Below the pieces are notes generated by a model that was given only the letters and a program-made list of their open reading frames with translations, had not been told where the DNA came from and searched no databases. From Rhodococcus sp. RD6.2 (GTDB taxonomy: Bacteria; Actinomycetota; Actinomycetes; Mycobacteriales; Mycobacteriaceae): a stretch of 64,000 bases of DNA. The position numbers were made by a program, and so were the translations under genes. Numbering within the stretch: position 1 is the first letter of the stretch; each line of letters starts with the position of its first letter. This document shows, piece after piece, positions 7,486 through 16,978 of the stretch. The stretch is from positions 180,209 through 244,208 of the forward strand of contig NZ_CVQP01000008.1 of the NCBI RefSeq assembly GCF_001040705.1, given 5' to 3'.

Positions 7486-8127
7486 TCACTCGCTGATGCG
7501 AACGACCTCGTCGTCGGTGAGGACGGTCCGCGGAATGCGGTTCGCGTCACGGGCGAGTCGGACTGCGCGGTACAGGGGTCGTTCCTCCAGGCCGGCGCCA
7601 CGCGCCTCGCACCGCAACTGTCCGATGAGCGCGGCCGACATCGCCACTGCGGGCGCGAGTTCGCCGGACACCAGTCCGTCGGCGAGCGCCCGCAGTGGCA
7701 ACACCTCCAGTTCGCGTCCACCGTCGTCCGTGTAGAGCGCCAGCGGCACGGCGACCTGACGCTTCCCGTCACCGACCTGGAGCGCCACCTGCGACACACG
7801 ACCGCTGCGCACGATCAGTTCGGCGGTGACGGCGTGGGCGACGTCCACCGACTTGGTCCGCACACCCGAATGCGCGTGGATCACGGTGCCGCACATCCAC
7901 ATTCGGCGCCGTGACGCCAGCAGCGCCGACACTGCCGTCGGCAACGCGATGATCGCGGCGACGAGCATCCCCACGCCCGGGCCGGCGAACAGTCCGACGA
8001 TCAGACCGACGACCACGCCGACGCCGACTGCACCCATCGCGAGCCGGCGCAGTCGCGGCACGATGAGGTGCGCGGGGATCAGGTCCAGTTCGACCGCCCC
8101 GGCGTCACCGGTCGCCAAGTGCGGCAC
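7486..8127 (-). CDS. Hypothetical membrane protein downstream of hisS
   Basis: 213 residues from a GTG at 8127 that lies 23 nt inside the hisS 3' end, with GGAAGTGG just upstream. Two adjacent hydrophobic segments (about residues 30-68, [17 protein letters not shown] and [17 protein letters not shown]) suggest a membrane hairpin near the N-terminus, followed by a soluble C-terminal domain rich in Arg and Glu. I do not recognise a family. Being coupled to hisS it is probably co-expressed. The 104 nt between the MarR stop and this stop show no gene. Confidence 0.65.
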   Translation of the reverse strand: MPHLATGDAGAVELDLIPAHLIVPRLRRLAMGAVGVGVVVGLIVGLFAGPGVGMLVAAIIALPTAVSALLASRRRMWMCGTVIHAHSGVRTKSVDVAHAVTAELIVRSGRVSQVALQVGDGKRQVAVPLALYTDDGGRELEVLPLRALADGLVSGELAPAVAMSAALIGQLRCEARGAGLEERPLYRAVRLARDANRIPRTVLTDDEVVRISE

Positions 8128-9385
8128 CCACTTCCGCGACCACGGACTCCAGCGACACCTGCCGCTGGTCGCCGGTCGCCAGGTCCTTCACTCCGATGAC
8201 ACCGTCGGCGATGTCCCGCTCCCCCAGTACCAGCGCGATCTTGGCGCCGGACCGGTCCGCGGCCTTCATCGCGCCCTTCACACCTCGACCGCCGTACGCC
8301 ATGTCGACGCGGATGCCCGCAGCACGCAACCGGGCCGCGAGTACGACCATCGACGCCTTGGCCTCGTCGCCGAGCGGCACACCGAAGACCTCGCAGCGGG
8401 CCGGGTTACCGGCGGCCTTGCCCTCGGCCTCGAGCGCGAGGATGGTCCGGTCGACACCGATACCGAAGCCGATACCGGACAGAGGCTGACCACCGAGCTG
8501 CGCCATCAGGCCGTCGTAGCGTCCGCCGCCACCGATGCCGGACTGCGCGCCGAGGCCGTCGTGCACGAACTCGAACGTCGTCTTCGTGTAGTAGTCCAGG
8601 CCACGCACCATCCGCGGATTGACCACGTACGGCACACCCAGCGCGTCGAGGTGCGCGAGGACCTCGTCGAAGTGGGCCTTCGCCTCCTCCGACAGGTGGT
8701 CGAGCATCAGCGGTGCGCCCGCCGTCATCTCCTTGATGTGCGGACGCTTGTCGTCGAGCACGCGCAGCGGGTTGATCTCCGCGCGGCGACGGGTGTCTTC
8801 GTCGAGGTCGAGGCCGAACAGGAACTGCTGCAGCTGCTCCCGGTACTGCGGGCGGCAGGTGTCGTCACCGAGGGAGGTGATCTCGAGACGGAACCCCTCG
8901 AGTCCGAGCCCGCGGAATCCTGCGTCGGCGATCGCGATCACCTCGGCGTCGAGCGCCGGATCGTCGACGCCGATCGCCTCGACGCCCACCTGCTGCAGCT
9001 GCCGGTAGCGGCCTGCCTGCGGGCGCTCGTATCGGAAGAACGGACCCGAGTAGCTGAGCTTCACCGGGAGTTGCCCACGGTCGAGACCGTGTTCGATCAC
9101 GGCGCGCATCACGCCCGCCGTGCCCTCGGGGCGCAGCGTCACCGACCGGTCACCCCGGTCCGCGAAGGTGTACATCTCCTTGCTGACCACGTCCGTGGAC
9201 TCGCCGACGCCACGCGCGAACAGGCCGGTGTCCTCGAAGATCGGCAGTTCGATGTGTCCGTACCCGGCCAGGCGGGCTGCTCGGGTCAGGCCGTCGCGAA
9301 CCGCGACGAACTCCGCCGACACGGGCGGCACGTAGTCGGGGACGCCCTTGGGCGCGGAAAAGGCGGTGTTGGTGGACTTGCTCAC
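8105..9385 (-). CDS. hisS: Histidyl-tRNA synthetase
   Basis: 426 residues, the usual length. Class II motifs are present: motif 2 as [13 protein letters not shown], the HisA motif as [12 protein letters not shown] and the HisB motif as [11 protein letters not shown]. The C-terminal anticodon-binding domain ends the protein. The GTG start ([18 protein letters not shown]) is chosen over long in-frame upstream extension because [14 protein letters not shown] is the normal beginning. Located 14 nt downstream of the metallo-hydrolase gene, as in the mycobacterial Rv2580c-Rv2581c order. Confidence 0.97.
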   Translation of the reverse strand: MSKSTNTAFSAPKGVPDYVPPVSAEFVAVRDGLTRAARLAGYGHIELPIFEDTGLFARGVGESTDVVSKEMYTFADRGDRSVTLRPEGTAGVMRAVIEHGLDRGQLPVKLSYSGPFFRYERPQAGRYRQLQQVGVEAIGVDDPALDAEVIAIADAGFRGLGLEGFRLEITSLGDDTCRPQYREQLQQFLFGLDLDEDTRRRAEINPLRVLDDKRPHIKEMTAGAPLMLDHLSEEAKAHFDEVLAHLDALGVPYVVNPRMVRGLDYYTKTTFEFVHDGLGAQSGIGGGGRYDGLMAQLGGQPLSGIGFGIGVDRTILALEAEGKAAGNPARCEVFGVPLGDEAKASMVVLAARLRAAGIRVDMAYGGRGVKGAMKAADRSGAKIALVLGERDIADGVIGVKDLATGDQRQVSLESVVAEVGAALGDR

Positions 9386-9399
9386 GGCTCTACTTTTCC

Positions 9400-10080
9400 C
9401 TACTGCGCGTCGGACAGTCCAACCAGGAACGGGTTCGACGCCCGCTCCTGCCCGATCGACGTTGCGCCGCCGTGCCCCGGAAGGACCGCGGTTGCGTCGT
9501 CGAGGACGAGCAGCTTCGCCGCGATCGACGCGAGCAGCTGGTCGTGGTTGCCACCCGGCAGGTCGCTCCGGCCGATCGAGCCGGCGAAAAGGGTGTCGCC
9601 GGTCAATGCGAGCGGGACGACGCCCTGGTCGGTGTCGACGGTCGTGCGCAGCACCACCGAGCCCTGCGTGTGCCCCGGCGTGTGATCGACGGTGATCGTG
9701 ATCCCGGCCAGGTCCAGCACATCGCCGTCGGCGAGTTCGACGACCCGCGACGGCTCCCGGAACTCGGCGTCGCCGATCATCGCGGACAGCGCCGCGCCCG
9801 TTCCGCGCAACGGGTCCGACAGCATGTACCGGTCGTCCGGGTGGATGTAGGCGGGGATACCGAACTTCTCGCAGACCGGCTCGACCGACCAGGTGTGGTC
9901 CAGGTGGCCGTGCGTCAGCAGCACCGCAGCAGGAGTCAGCGACTGTTTGTCGAGGAACTCGATCAGCGGCTCCGCCGCGTTCTGGCCCGGGTCGACGACG
10001 AGGCACTCGCTCGCGCCGTCCTGCGCAAGGATGTAGCAGTTCGTCTGGAAGGCCCCGGCCGGGAATCCGGTGACGAGCAC
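9400..10080 (-). CDS. Glyoxalase II-like MBL-fold metallohydrolase
   Basis: 226 residues. The metal-binding motif THGHLDHTW, the later His in PGHTQGSV, the Asp in LTGDTLF and the final GHG are all present, so a binuclear metal site is likely. FQTNCYIL near the start is typical of hydroxyacylglutathione-hydrolase-like proteins (mycobacterial homologue Rv2581c). The GTG at 10080 has GGAGCGA upstream; a longer frame reaches 10158. Rhodococci use mycothiol instead of glutathione, so the thioester substrate may be a mycothiol conjugate; that is inference. Precedes hisS in one unit and is divergent from the cyclophilin gene. Confidence 0.88.
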   Translation of the reverse strand: MLVTGFPAGAFQTNCYILAQDGASECLVVDPGQNAAEPLIEFLDKQSLTPAAVLLTHGHLDHTWSVEPVCEKFGIPAYIHPDDRYMLSDPLRGTGAALSAMIGDAEFREPSRVVELADGDVLDLAGITITVDHTPGHTQGSVVLRTTVDTDQGVVPLALTGDTLFAGSIGRSDLPGGNHDQLLASIAAKLLVLDDATAVLPGHGGATSIGQERASNPFLVGLSDAQ

Positions 10081-10268
10081 GGCAATCGCTCCTACGTCGG
10101 TGATGTGATGGTCCGCAGTACAGCCTATGTGTACGGCCGCGGTGCGGCCCAAGTGCACGCCTGTGGACCTGTTTCACAGGTTCGGGTGGCACACTCAGTC
10201 ACCGAGATTTCCCGGCGTCGGGTCCCCGGCGTCGGCGTGTGAGCGCACCGAACCGGAGGTAAGCAGCA

Positions 10269-11141
10269 GTGCCAAGCAATGAGCAGCGCCGCCAGACCGC
10301 GAAACGCAAACTGGAACGGCAGCTCGAACGTCGTGCGGAGCGGGACCGCAAGCGCAAGCAGATGACGATCGGTGCCTCGGTTCTCGGCGTGGTCCTGGTG
10401 ATCGCCGCAGGCGCCGTGCTGTACGGGTTGACGCGGTCCGACGACACCTCCGACGCCACTGCCTCGGAGTCCACGCCCACGCAGGAGTCGGCCGCGGGCG
10501 AGATGCCCACGGCCCGCGCCGAGGCGCTGCCCGCGACGGTGGACTGCAGCTACACACCTGACGGACAGGCCCCCGCGAAGCCCGCCACCGCACCGAACGC
10601 AACCGCGGTGTCCACCGAAGGTGTCGCAGAGGTCACGCTCGCGACGTCACAGGGCACGATCGGCCTGAACCTGGACCGTGCCGAGTCGCCCTGCACCGTC
10701 AACTCGTTCGTCTCCCTGGCGCAGCAGGGCTACTTCGACGACACTCCGTGCCACCGTCTGAGCACCACCGGGCTGATGATCCTGCAGTGCGGCGATCCGA
10801 CCGGTCAGGGCACCGGCGGGCCCGGGTACGGCTTCGTCAACGAGTTCCCCACCGACCAGTACAACCCCGAGGACTCGAACCTCGAGCAGTCGGTGACGTA
10901 CCCGCGGGGCACCATCGCGATGGCGAACACCGGCCAACCGGGCAGCAACGGGAGCCAGTTCTTCCTCGTCTACGACGATTCGCCGCTGCCGCCGATGTAC
11001 ACCGTTTTCGGCACCATCTCCGAGGAGGGACTGGCGACGATCGAGAAGGTCGCCGCCGCAGGTGACGACGGCTCCATGTCCGCGGGTGGCGGAAAGCCGA
11101 ACACCCCGATCCAGATCCAGACCGCTACCGTGGCCGCATGA
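10269..11141 (+). CDS. ppiB: Membrane-anchored cyclophilin-type peptidyl-prolyl isomerase
   Basis: 290 residues, GTG start with GGAGG nearby upstream. Residues 1-32 are highly charged (RRQTAKRKLERQLERRAERD), followed by one transmembrane helix (about 33-53), a Ser/Thr/Glu linker and a cyclophilin domain (about 120-290). Domain markers: SQGTIGLNLDR, NSFVSLAQQGYFDD, HRL, GTGGPGYGF, GTIAMANTG, GSQFFLVYDD and YTVFG. Topology should place the isomerase outside the membrane. Four Cys residues in the outer part (VDCSYT, SPCTVN, PCHRL, LQCGDP) suggest disulfides. Mycobacterial counterpart is Rv2582. Overlaps the next gene by 4 nt; the two are tandem paralogues. Confidence 0.9.
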   Translation: MPSNEQRRQTAKRKLERQLERRAERDRKRKQMTIGASVLGVVLVIAAGAVLYGLTRSDDTSDATASESTPTQESAAGEMPTARAEALPATVDCSYTPDGQAPAKPATAPNATAVSTEGVAEVTLATSQGTIGLNLDRAESPCTVNSFVSLAQQGYFDDTPCHRLSTTGLMILQCGDPTGQGTGGPGYGFVNEFPTDQYNPEDSNLEQSVTYPRGTIAMANTGQPGSNGSQFFLVYDDSPLPPMYTVFGTISEEGLATIEKVAAAGDDGSMSAGGGKPNTPIQIQTATVAA

Positions 11142-11944
11142 TGCGCACAACGATGTTCCGCACTATGGCTGCCGCTGCAGGCGTCGGCCTGGTCCTGACC
11201 GCCACCGCGTGTTCGTCCGACGACGACGGGTCGACCTCGTCGACCACGAGCGCGAAGGCGGCTGCGACGACCGAGCAGCAGGAGCTCGACCTGTCCGGCT
11301 ACGGGACGCTGCCCGCCGTCCCCGCGGCGTCCGGTCCGACGGTCTCCTGCGAGTACCCGTCGACGCCGCAGCAGGCGGCGAAGCCGGTCGACGCACCCGC
11401 CACCACCGACGTGTCCACCGCGGGCATCGCCGCAATTACCCTCACGACGACGCAGGGCACGATCGGACTGAACCTGGACCGTGCCGAGGCTCCGTGCACG
11501 GTCAACTCGTTCGTCTCGCTCGCCGAGCAGGGCTACTTCGACGACACCGACTGCCATCGCATCGTGACGTCTCCGGGCCTGCAGGTTCTGCAGTGCGGCG
11601 ACCCGACCGCGCAGGGCACGGGCGGCCCGGGCTATCGCTTCGCCAACGAGTACCCGACGACGGTGTACGCCGAGAACGACCCGGCGGCGCAGCAGCCGAT
11701 GGTGTACCCGCGCGGCACCATCGCGATGGCGAACTCGGGCCCCGGCGGCACCAATGGCAGCCAGTTCTTCCTGGTCTACGAGGACTCCGTGCTCCCGCCG
11801 CAGTACACCGTCTTCGGCACGATCTCCGACGAGGGGCTGGCCACGATCGAGAAGGTCGCCGCCGCGGGCGACGACGGCTCGATGCCCGCCGGTGGCGGCA
11901 AGCCGAACACCCCGATCACGATCGAGACCGCCTCGGTCGCCTGA
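11138..11944 (+). CDS. Second cyclophilin, predicted lipoprotein or secreted form
   Basis: 268 residues. N-terminal signal sequence TMAAAAGVGLVLTATACSS resembles a lipoprotein signal with Cys about residue 25, although the lipobox is not a perfect match. The cyclophilin domain (about 97-268) closely follows that of the upstream gene: TQGTIGLNLDRAEAPC, HRIVTSPGLQVLQCGDP, GTGGPGYRF, GTIAMAN, SQFFLVYEDS. The same four Cys positions are kept (VSCEYP, APCTVN, DCHRI, LQCGDP). Start ATGA overlaps the upstream stop. A tandem duplication with different anchoring is the simplest reading. Confidence 0.88.
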   Translation: MMRTTMFRTMAAAAGVGLVLTATACSSDDDGSTSSTTSAKAAATTEQQELDLSGYGTLPAVPAASGPTVSCEYPSTPQQAAKPVDAPATTDVSTAGIAAITLTTTQGTIGLNLDRAEAPCTVNSFVSLAEQGYFDDTDCHRIVTSPGLQVLQCGDPTAQGTGGPGYRFANEYPTTVYAENDPAAQQPMVYPRGTIAMANSGPGGTNGSQFFLVYEDSVLPPQYTVFGTISDEGLATIEKVAAAGDDGSMPAGGGKPNTPITIETASVA

Positions 11945-11960
11945 CACTCCCCGCGCACCC

Positions 11961-12000
11961 ACGGCCGCCGCGCTACCGCCTTCGGTAGCTCGGCGGCCGT
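11961..12000. terminator. Bidirectional hairpin between ppi genes and echA operon
   Basis: ACGGCCGCCG pairs with CGGCGGCCGT around an inner stem GCTACCG-CCTT-CGGTAGC, giving about 17 bp with one mismatch. It sits between two convergent genes and overlaps the last codons of the enoyl-CoA hydratase gene. It could end transcription from either side. Confidence 0.7.
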
Positions 12001-12776
12001 TTCGCGAGGAACGCAGCGGTGGCCTCGGCCCGATCCTCCGTGAGCGCGGTGAACACCTGCTGCCGGTTCTCGAACTCCACCGAGGCGTCGAACGACGGGG
12101 TTTCGAGGGCGATCCACATGCCCTGCTTGGTCAGTTCCACCGACAGCGGCGGATTGAGCATGATCTCGTTGGCCTTCGCGAGTGCGGCGGCAAGCAGACG
12201 GGTCGGCTCGACGACGTCGGTGACCAGCCCGATCCGCTGCGCCTCGGCGGCGTCGAACCGGCGTCCCGTGAGCATCAGCTCGTGAGCTCGCCCGGCACCG
12301 ACGATTCGGGGCAGCAGCCAGGACACCCCGATATCGCAGGCCGAGAACCCCGCTCGAATGAACGACACCGCGAACACTGCCGGGGTGGCGGCGATGCGGA
12401 CGTCGCTCGCGCAGACGAATGCGAGTCCCCCGCCCGCCGCCGGACCGTTGACGGCCGCGACGACGGGCTGGGGCAGTTCGTGCAGTTGCTGTGCGAGCCC
12501 CGCGATCTCACGCTGACGGCTCAGCGTTCGCGCGAGGTGGCCCTCGTCGGCGACCCGGTCCTCGTCGCCGTAACCGTTCAGGTCGAGGCCGGCGCTGAAC
12601 GCGTGGCCTGCCCCGGTGAGCACGACGACGCGGCAGGAACGATCCTGCGCGATGCCGGTGAGGACCTCGCGTAACTCGGCGACCGCGTCCGCGGTCAGCG
12701 TGTTGAGTGCGTCCGGCCGGTTCAGCGTGACCTGTGTGACGCCGTCCGCCGGGGAGGTGACGAGGACCTCGCTCAC
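11973..12776 (-). CDS. Enoyl-CoA hydratase/isomerase family protein
   Basis: 267 residues, crotonase fold. Clear pieces are VTQVTLNRPDALNTL, the oxyanion loop HAFSAGLDL, then NGPAAGGGLAFVCASDVR and RRFDAAEAQRIGLVTDVV. The family acts on 2-enoyl-CoA or related thioesters in beta-oxidation. GTG start overlaps the acyl-CoA synthetase stop by 4 nt (GTGA), so it is the last gene of the operon that begins with the kinase at 18040. A longer in-frame start to 12878 is rejected because it would sit in the upstream gene. Confidence 0.9.
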   Translation of the reverse strand: MSEVLVTSPADGVTQVTLNRPDALNTLTADAVAELREVLTGIAQDRSCRVVVLTGAGHAFSAGLDLNGYGDEDRVADEGHLARTLSRQREIAGLAQQLHELPQPVVAAVNGPAAGGGLAFVCASDVRIAATPAVFAVSFIRAGFSACDIGVSWLLPRIVGAGRAHELMLTGRRFDAAEAQRIGLVTDVVEPTRLLAAALAKANEIMLNPPLSVELTKQGMWIALETPSFDASVEFENRQQVFTALTEDRAEATAAFLAKRPPSYRRR

Positions 12777-14311
12777 CGGGTTGCCGGCTGCGAGTAGCGG
12801 TCCCGCAGAAGTCGCTTGTACAGCTTGCCGGTCGCGTGTCGCGGCAGTTCGGCCTCGAAGTCGATGCGCCGGGGGCACTTGTACGCGGCGAGGTGTTCGC
12901 GGCAGTACGCGAGCAGCTCGTCGGCGAGGGTGTCGTCCGGTGCCACACCGGCGATCGGTTGCACGACGGCGTGGACGACTTCGCCGAGCTCGTCGTGGGG
13001 AATCCCGAACACCGCGGCGTCCGCGACCTTCGGGTGAACGACCAGAACGTCCTCGGCCTCGCGGGGATAGATGTTCACTCCACCGGACAGGATGAGATCC
13101 GCACGACGGTCCGACAGGTACAGGAAGCCGTCCTGATCGAGGTAGCCGAGGTCACCGACCGTCGTCCACCCCTGTTCGTTGCGTGAACCGGCGGTCTTCT
13201 CCGGATCGTTCAGGTACTCGAACAGCAGTCCACCGTCCGACCAGATCGTCCCCGTCTCCCCCGGCGGCAACTCCCGGCCTGCCTCGTCGAGAATGTGCGC
13301 GGTACCGAGTATCGACCTGCCCACCGACCCCGGATGCGCCAGCCACTGGGCAGAATCCAACGCGGTGAACAGGCTGTTCTCCGTGGACGAGTAGTACTCG
13401 TGCACGATCGGGCCGAGCCAGTCGATCATCGCCCGCTTGGTGTCCTGTGGGCACGGCGCGGCCGCATGGATGACCACCTGCAGTGAGGACAGGTCGTACC
13501 CCGTACGTTGCGGCTCCGGCAGCTTCAGGATTCGAATGAACATCGTGGGCACCATCTGCGTGTGGGTCACCCGATGACGTTCGACGAGGTCGAGCGCACG
13601 CTCGGCGTCGAAGCGTTCCATCACGATCGCGGTCCCGCCGTAGCGGTGCACGGTCATCGTGAACCGCAGCGGCGCTGCGTGATACAGCGGCGCAGGCGAA
13701 AGGTAGACGCTGTCGCGGTCGATACCCCAGTGGTCGTGCAGCAGTCCCGCAACTCCCGGCGGGGTGCCGATCGGGTCGAGGGGCAGCGCCGCCTTCACAC
13801 CCTTGGGGCGGCCCGTCGTCCCCGACGAGTACAGGAGGTCGACGCCTTCACGTTCGTCCACCTCGGTCCCCGCGGGAACGGATGCGACTGCCTCCGCGAG
13901 GCTCTCGAAGCCGGATCGGGCGTCACCCGTGGTGAATCGGTGCTCGACGACTTCCGTCCGCTCGGCTGCCTCCGCGGCCGCTGCGAGGTGCCGTTCACTC
14001 GTGATCAACGCCCGAGCACCGGAATCACTCAGGATGTAGGCGATCTCGTCGGGAAGCAGACGCGTCGAGAGGGTGACGTAGCGCAGGCCGCTGCGCTGCG
14101 CCGCCCACGCGATCTTCGGGAAGTCGGCGCTGTTCTCCATCAGGACCGCGATGCAGTCCCCGTGACGCAGTCCGCGCGACGCGAGCAGCGCGGCGATGGA
14201 CCTCGACGCATCCACCAGTTCGCGATACGTCACGACGGTCCCGGTCTCGGCCATGACGTAGGCGGGGCGACCCGGCTCCGCGTCCGCGTGGGTGTCGGGA
14301 AAGTCGATCAC
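12773..14311 (-). CDS. Acyl-CoA synthetase (AMP-forming)
   Basis: 512 residues, ANL superfamily. AMP-binding signature YSSGTTGRPKGVK, the motif HEYYSSTEN (A5 region), and the C-terminal hinge YLSDRRADLILSGGVNIYPRE followed by RHATGKLYKR with the catalytic Lys. The start is uncertain between GTG 14311 (AGGAG 8 nt upstream, chosen) and GTG 14320. Activates an organic or fatty acid as its CoA thioester for the rest of the operon. It lies between the MHS symporter and enoyl-CoA hydratase genes. Confidence 0.9.
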   Translation of the reverse strand: MIDFPDTHADAEPGRPAYVMAETGTVVTYRELVDASRSIAALLASRGLRHGDCIAVLMENSADFPKIAWAAQRSGLRYVTLSTRLLPDEIAYILSDSGARALITSERHLAAAAEAAERTEVVEHRFTTGDARSGFESLAEAVASVPAGTEVDEREGVDLLYSSGTTGRPKGVKAALPLDPIGTPPGVAGLLHDHWGIDRDSVYLSPAPLYHAAPLRFTMTVHRYGGTAIVMERFDAERALDLVERHRVTHTQMVPTMFIRILKLPEPQRTGYDLSSLQVVIHAAAPCPQDTKRAMIDWLGPIVHEYYSSTENSLFTALDSAQWLAHPGSVGRSILGTAHILDEAGRELPPGETGTIWSDGGLLFEYLNDPEKTAGSRNEQGWTTVGDLGYLDQDGFLYLSDRRADLILSGGVNIYPREAEDVLVVHPKVADAAVFGIPHDELGEVVHAVVQPIAGVAPDDTLADELLAYCREHLAAYKCPRRIDFEAELPRHATGKLYKRLLRDRYSQPATR

Positions 14312-14316
14312 GGGTG

Positions 14317-15678
14317 TCACTCCTGTCCCTGAGCCGTGGAGAATTCGGGCGTGGGGTAGCGGCGCACGATGGTGAGCAGGCACAGCAGGCCCACAGCGCC
14401 CGCCCCCGCGATCAACGCGCCGACCTTCCAGGCGTTGTCCGGATTCCCGCCGATGAGGAGCACCATGACCATCGGCGCGAACCCGCCGATGATGGCCGAG
14501 ATCTGGTAGCCGAGGGACGCACCGGAGAACCGGATCTCCGGGGGGAACAGTTCGGAGAACAGCGTGCCCTGGGTGCCGGTCTGGAACGACATCGCGATCA
14601 CACCGACGATGACGGCGATCGCGAACGGCCACACCGAGTCCGGGCCGGAACCACCGATCAGCAGCCACATCGGCAGACCCCACACCATCATCGCGACGGT
14701 GCCGAGGCCGAAGATCAGCTTGCGCCCGAATTTGTCGGACAGGTGACCGAACAGCGGCACCAGCGGGATCTGCAGTGCGCAGGCGATCAGGATGTACGTC
14801 AGCACGGTCGAGCGCTCGACGTCGAGGTAGGTGGTGACGAACTGAACCGAGCCCGTGATCATCGTGTAGAAGAAGATGATGCCGATCGCGTTCGAACCCG
14901 CCGCGAGGAGCACCGTGCCGGGGTTCTTGCGCAGCACCTCGATGATCGGGGACTTCTTCACAGCCGGTGCCGCGTCGAGCTTCTCGGCGATCTTCTTGAA
15001 CTCCGGGGTCTCCTCCAGGTACCGGTGGATGGCGAACGCCACCGGCAGCATCACGAGGCTGATCCAGAACGGAATGCGCCAGCCCCAGCTGAGGAAGTCG
15101 TCCTGCGCGAGTGTCGAGGTGATGACCAGGAACACGACGTTGCCGAGGACGACACCGATCGGCACACCCAGCTGGGCGAAACTGCCGAAGAACCCGCGCC
15201 TGTTCGCGGGCGCGTTCTCGGTGGCCAACAGGACCGCGCCGCCCCACTGGGCGCCGACCGCGAGACCCTGGCAGATGCGCAGCGTCACGAGGATCATCGG
15301 CGCGAGCCACACGATCTCGGTGTTCGGAACGAAGCCGATCAGCGACGTGGCGATGGCCATCAGCACGACCGCGGCGACCAGCACCGGCTTGCGTCCGACC
15401 TTGTCACCGAAGTGTCCGGCGAGGATGCCACCGATCGGCCTCGCGATGAAGCCGACGGCGACCGTCGCGAACGAGTTGACCGCCGCGACCACTTCGCTCC
15501 CGGTGGCGAAGAAGGTGGAGTTGAACACCAGCGCCGCTGCGGTGGAGTAGATGAAGAAGTCGTACCACTCCAGCGACGTGGAGATCGCCGCGGCGACCGC
15601 GGCTCGGCCGGCCTTGGGCGGGGCTTCGGTGGTGGTGGTGCCGGGTGGCGGTGTCACGTCCACGGTGTCGGAGCTCAT
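14317..15678 (-). CDS. MHS-family (metabolite:H+ symporter) MFS transporter
   Basis: 453 residues, about 12 membrane helices. The N-terminal SLEWYDFFIYSTAAALVF and the cytoplasmic loop HFGDKVGRKPVLV are typical of the MHS branch that imports dicarboxylates, shikimate, proline/betaine or alpha-ketoglutarate with protons. The second half carries LSDKFGRKLIFG. Located within a catabolic operon, so it probably imports the acid that the synthetase and kinase then process. It precedes the synthetase with at most a 4-nt overlap or 5-nt gap, depending on the synthetase start. Confidence 0.9.
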   Translation of the reverse strand: MSSDTVDVTPPPGTTTTEAPPKAGRAAVAAAISTSLEWYDFFIYSTAAALVFNSTFFATGSEVVAAVNSFATVAVGFIARPIGGILAGHFGDKVGRKPVLVAAVVLMAIATSLIGFVPNTEIVWLAPMILVTLRICQGLAVGAQWGGAVLLATENAPANRRGFFGSFAQLGVPIGVVLGNVVFLVITSTLAQDDFLSWGWRIPFWISLVMLPVAFAIHRYLEETPEFKKIAEKLDAAPAVKKSPIIEVLRKNPGTVLLAAGSNAIGIIFFYTMITGSVQFVTTYLDVERSTVLTYILIACALQIPLVPLFGHLSDKFGRKLIFGLGTVAMMVWGLPMWLLIGGSGPDSVWPFAIAVIVGVIAMSFQTGTQGTLFSELFPPEIRFSGASLGYQISAIIGGFAPMVMVLLIGGNPDNAWKVGALIAGAGAVGLLCLLTIVRRYPTPEFSTAQGQE

Positions 15679-15721
15679 GTGATGTCTCGATTCGCTCGGG
15701 GGTGGTCGGTCGGGGTGGCGG

Positions 15722-16951
15722 TCATCCGCGTACCTCGGTGAGGACGGGGGTCGCGGCGAATTCGGCGCGGGCGAGGGAGCGTCGGTGCACCTGGTCGGGG
15801 CCGTCGGCGATCTGCAGGAACCGGGCCTGGGAGTAGAGCATCGCCAGGGGTGTGTCCTGCGAGAGGCCTGCGCCGCCGAAGATCTGGATGGCGTCGTCGA
15901 CGATCTTCTTGACGGTGAGCGGCACGAGGACTTTCGCGGCGGCGATGTCGTGGCGGGCGGCTTTCGCGCCGTCGACGTCCATCCGCCAGGCGGCGCGCAG
16001 GACGGTCAGGCGGGCGGCGTCGACGGCGATGCGGGCGTCGGCGACGGTGGCCTGCACGACACCTTCGTCGGCGAGGGGTTTACCGAACGCGACGCGGGTG
16101 CGGGCCCGGTCGGTCATCAGGGCGATCGCCCGTTCTGCCATCCCGATCAGCCGCATGCAGTGGTGGATTCGTCCGGGACCGAGCCGGGCCTGCGCGACGG
16201 CGAAGCCCTGACCTCGCGGGCCGAGCAGGTTCGCCTTCGGTATCCGCGCCTTGTCGTAGACGATTTCGCCGTGGCCGCCTTCGTGCCGGTCGTCGAACCC
16301 GAGGACCGTGGTGGAGCGCACGACGGTCACTCCGGGGGTGTCCATGGGCACCAGGACGATCGAGTGCCGCGACCCGGTGGGGGCGTCGGGGTCGGTGACG
16401 CCCATGACCATCGCGACCCGGTTGTCCTCCCGTAGTGCGGCGGTGGACCACCACTTGCGTCCGGTCAGCACCCAGTGGTCGCCGTCGTCGGCGATCTCCA
16501 ACCGGACGTTGTTGGCGTCGGAACTCGCGACGTCGGGTTCGGTCATCGAGAAGCAGGACCGGATCTCACCGTCGAGTAGTGGAATCAGCCACTCCTGCTT
16601 CTGTTCCGGCGTGCCGTACAAATGGAGCAGTTCCATGTTTCCCGTGTCCGGCGGGTTGCAGTTCACCGCCTCCGGGGCGATGGTCGGGCTCCACCCGGTC
16701 AGCTCGGCGAGCGGGGCGTACTCGAGGTTCGTCAACCCCGCGCCTTCGCGGGCGGGCAGGAACAGGTTCCACAGGCCCTGCCGTTTCGCGGCGGCCTTGA
16801 GGTCCGCCATGATCGGCGGGGCGCCCCACCAGTCGGGTTTGGACGCCAGTTGCTCGGCGGCGATCGCCTCGGCGGGCAGGACCCGATCCTGCATGAACGC
16901 CGTCAGCCGGGACTGCAGGTCCCGCACTTTCGGGCTGTACTCGAAATCCAT
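15722..16951 (-). CDS. Acyl-CoA dehydrogenase of ACAD10/11 type
   Basis: 409 residues. ATG at 16951 chosen (AGGAC upstream); a GTG at 16960 is in frame. ACAD features: CFSMTEPDVASSD for flavin/substrate, WVLTGRKWWSTAA, LGPGRIHHCMRLIGMAERA and FGKPLADE. The C-terminal end IFGGAGLSQDTPLAMLY then LQIADGPDQVHRRSLAR matches the ADGPDEVH signature I associate with human ACAD10/11, which replaces the usual EGT segment. In that branch the dehydrogenase partners a kinase domain; here the kinase is the separate gene immediately upstream. It likely handles a phosphorylated hydroxyacyl-CoA, or is a conventional dehydrogenase. Confidence 0.88.
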   Translation of the reverse strand: MDFEYSPKVRDLQSRLTAFMQDRVLPAEAIAAEQLASKPDWWGAPPIMADLKAAAKRQGLWNLFLPAREGAGLTNLEYAPLAELTGWSPTIAPEAVNCNPPDTGNMELLHLYGTPEQKQEWLIPLLDGEIRSCFSMTEPDVASSDANNVRLEIADDGDHWVLTGRKWWSTAALREDNRVAMVMGVTDPDAPTGSRHSIVLVPMDTPGVTVVRSTTVLGFDDRHEGGHGEIVYDKARIPKANLLGPRGQGFAVAQARLGPGRIHHCMRLIGMAERAIALMTDRARTRVAFGKPLADEGVVQATVADARIAVDAARLTVLRAAWRMDVDGAKAARHDIAAAKVLVPLTVKKIVDDAIQIFGGAGLSQDTPLAMLYSQARFLQIADGPDQVHRRSLARAEFAATPVLTEVRG

Positions 16952-16978
16952 TGTCGTCACGTCCTGTTCGGGAGTGGG

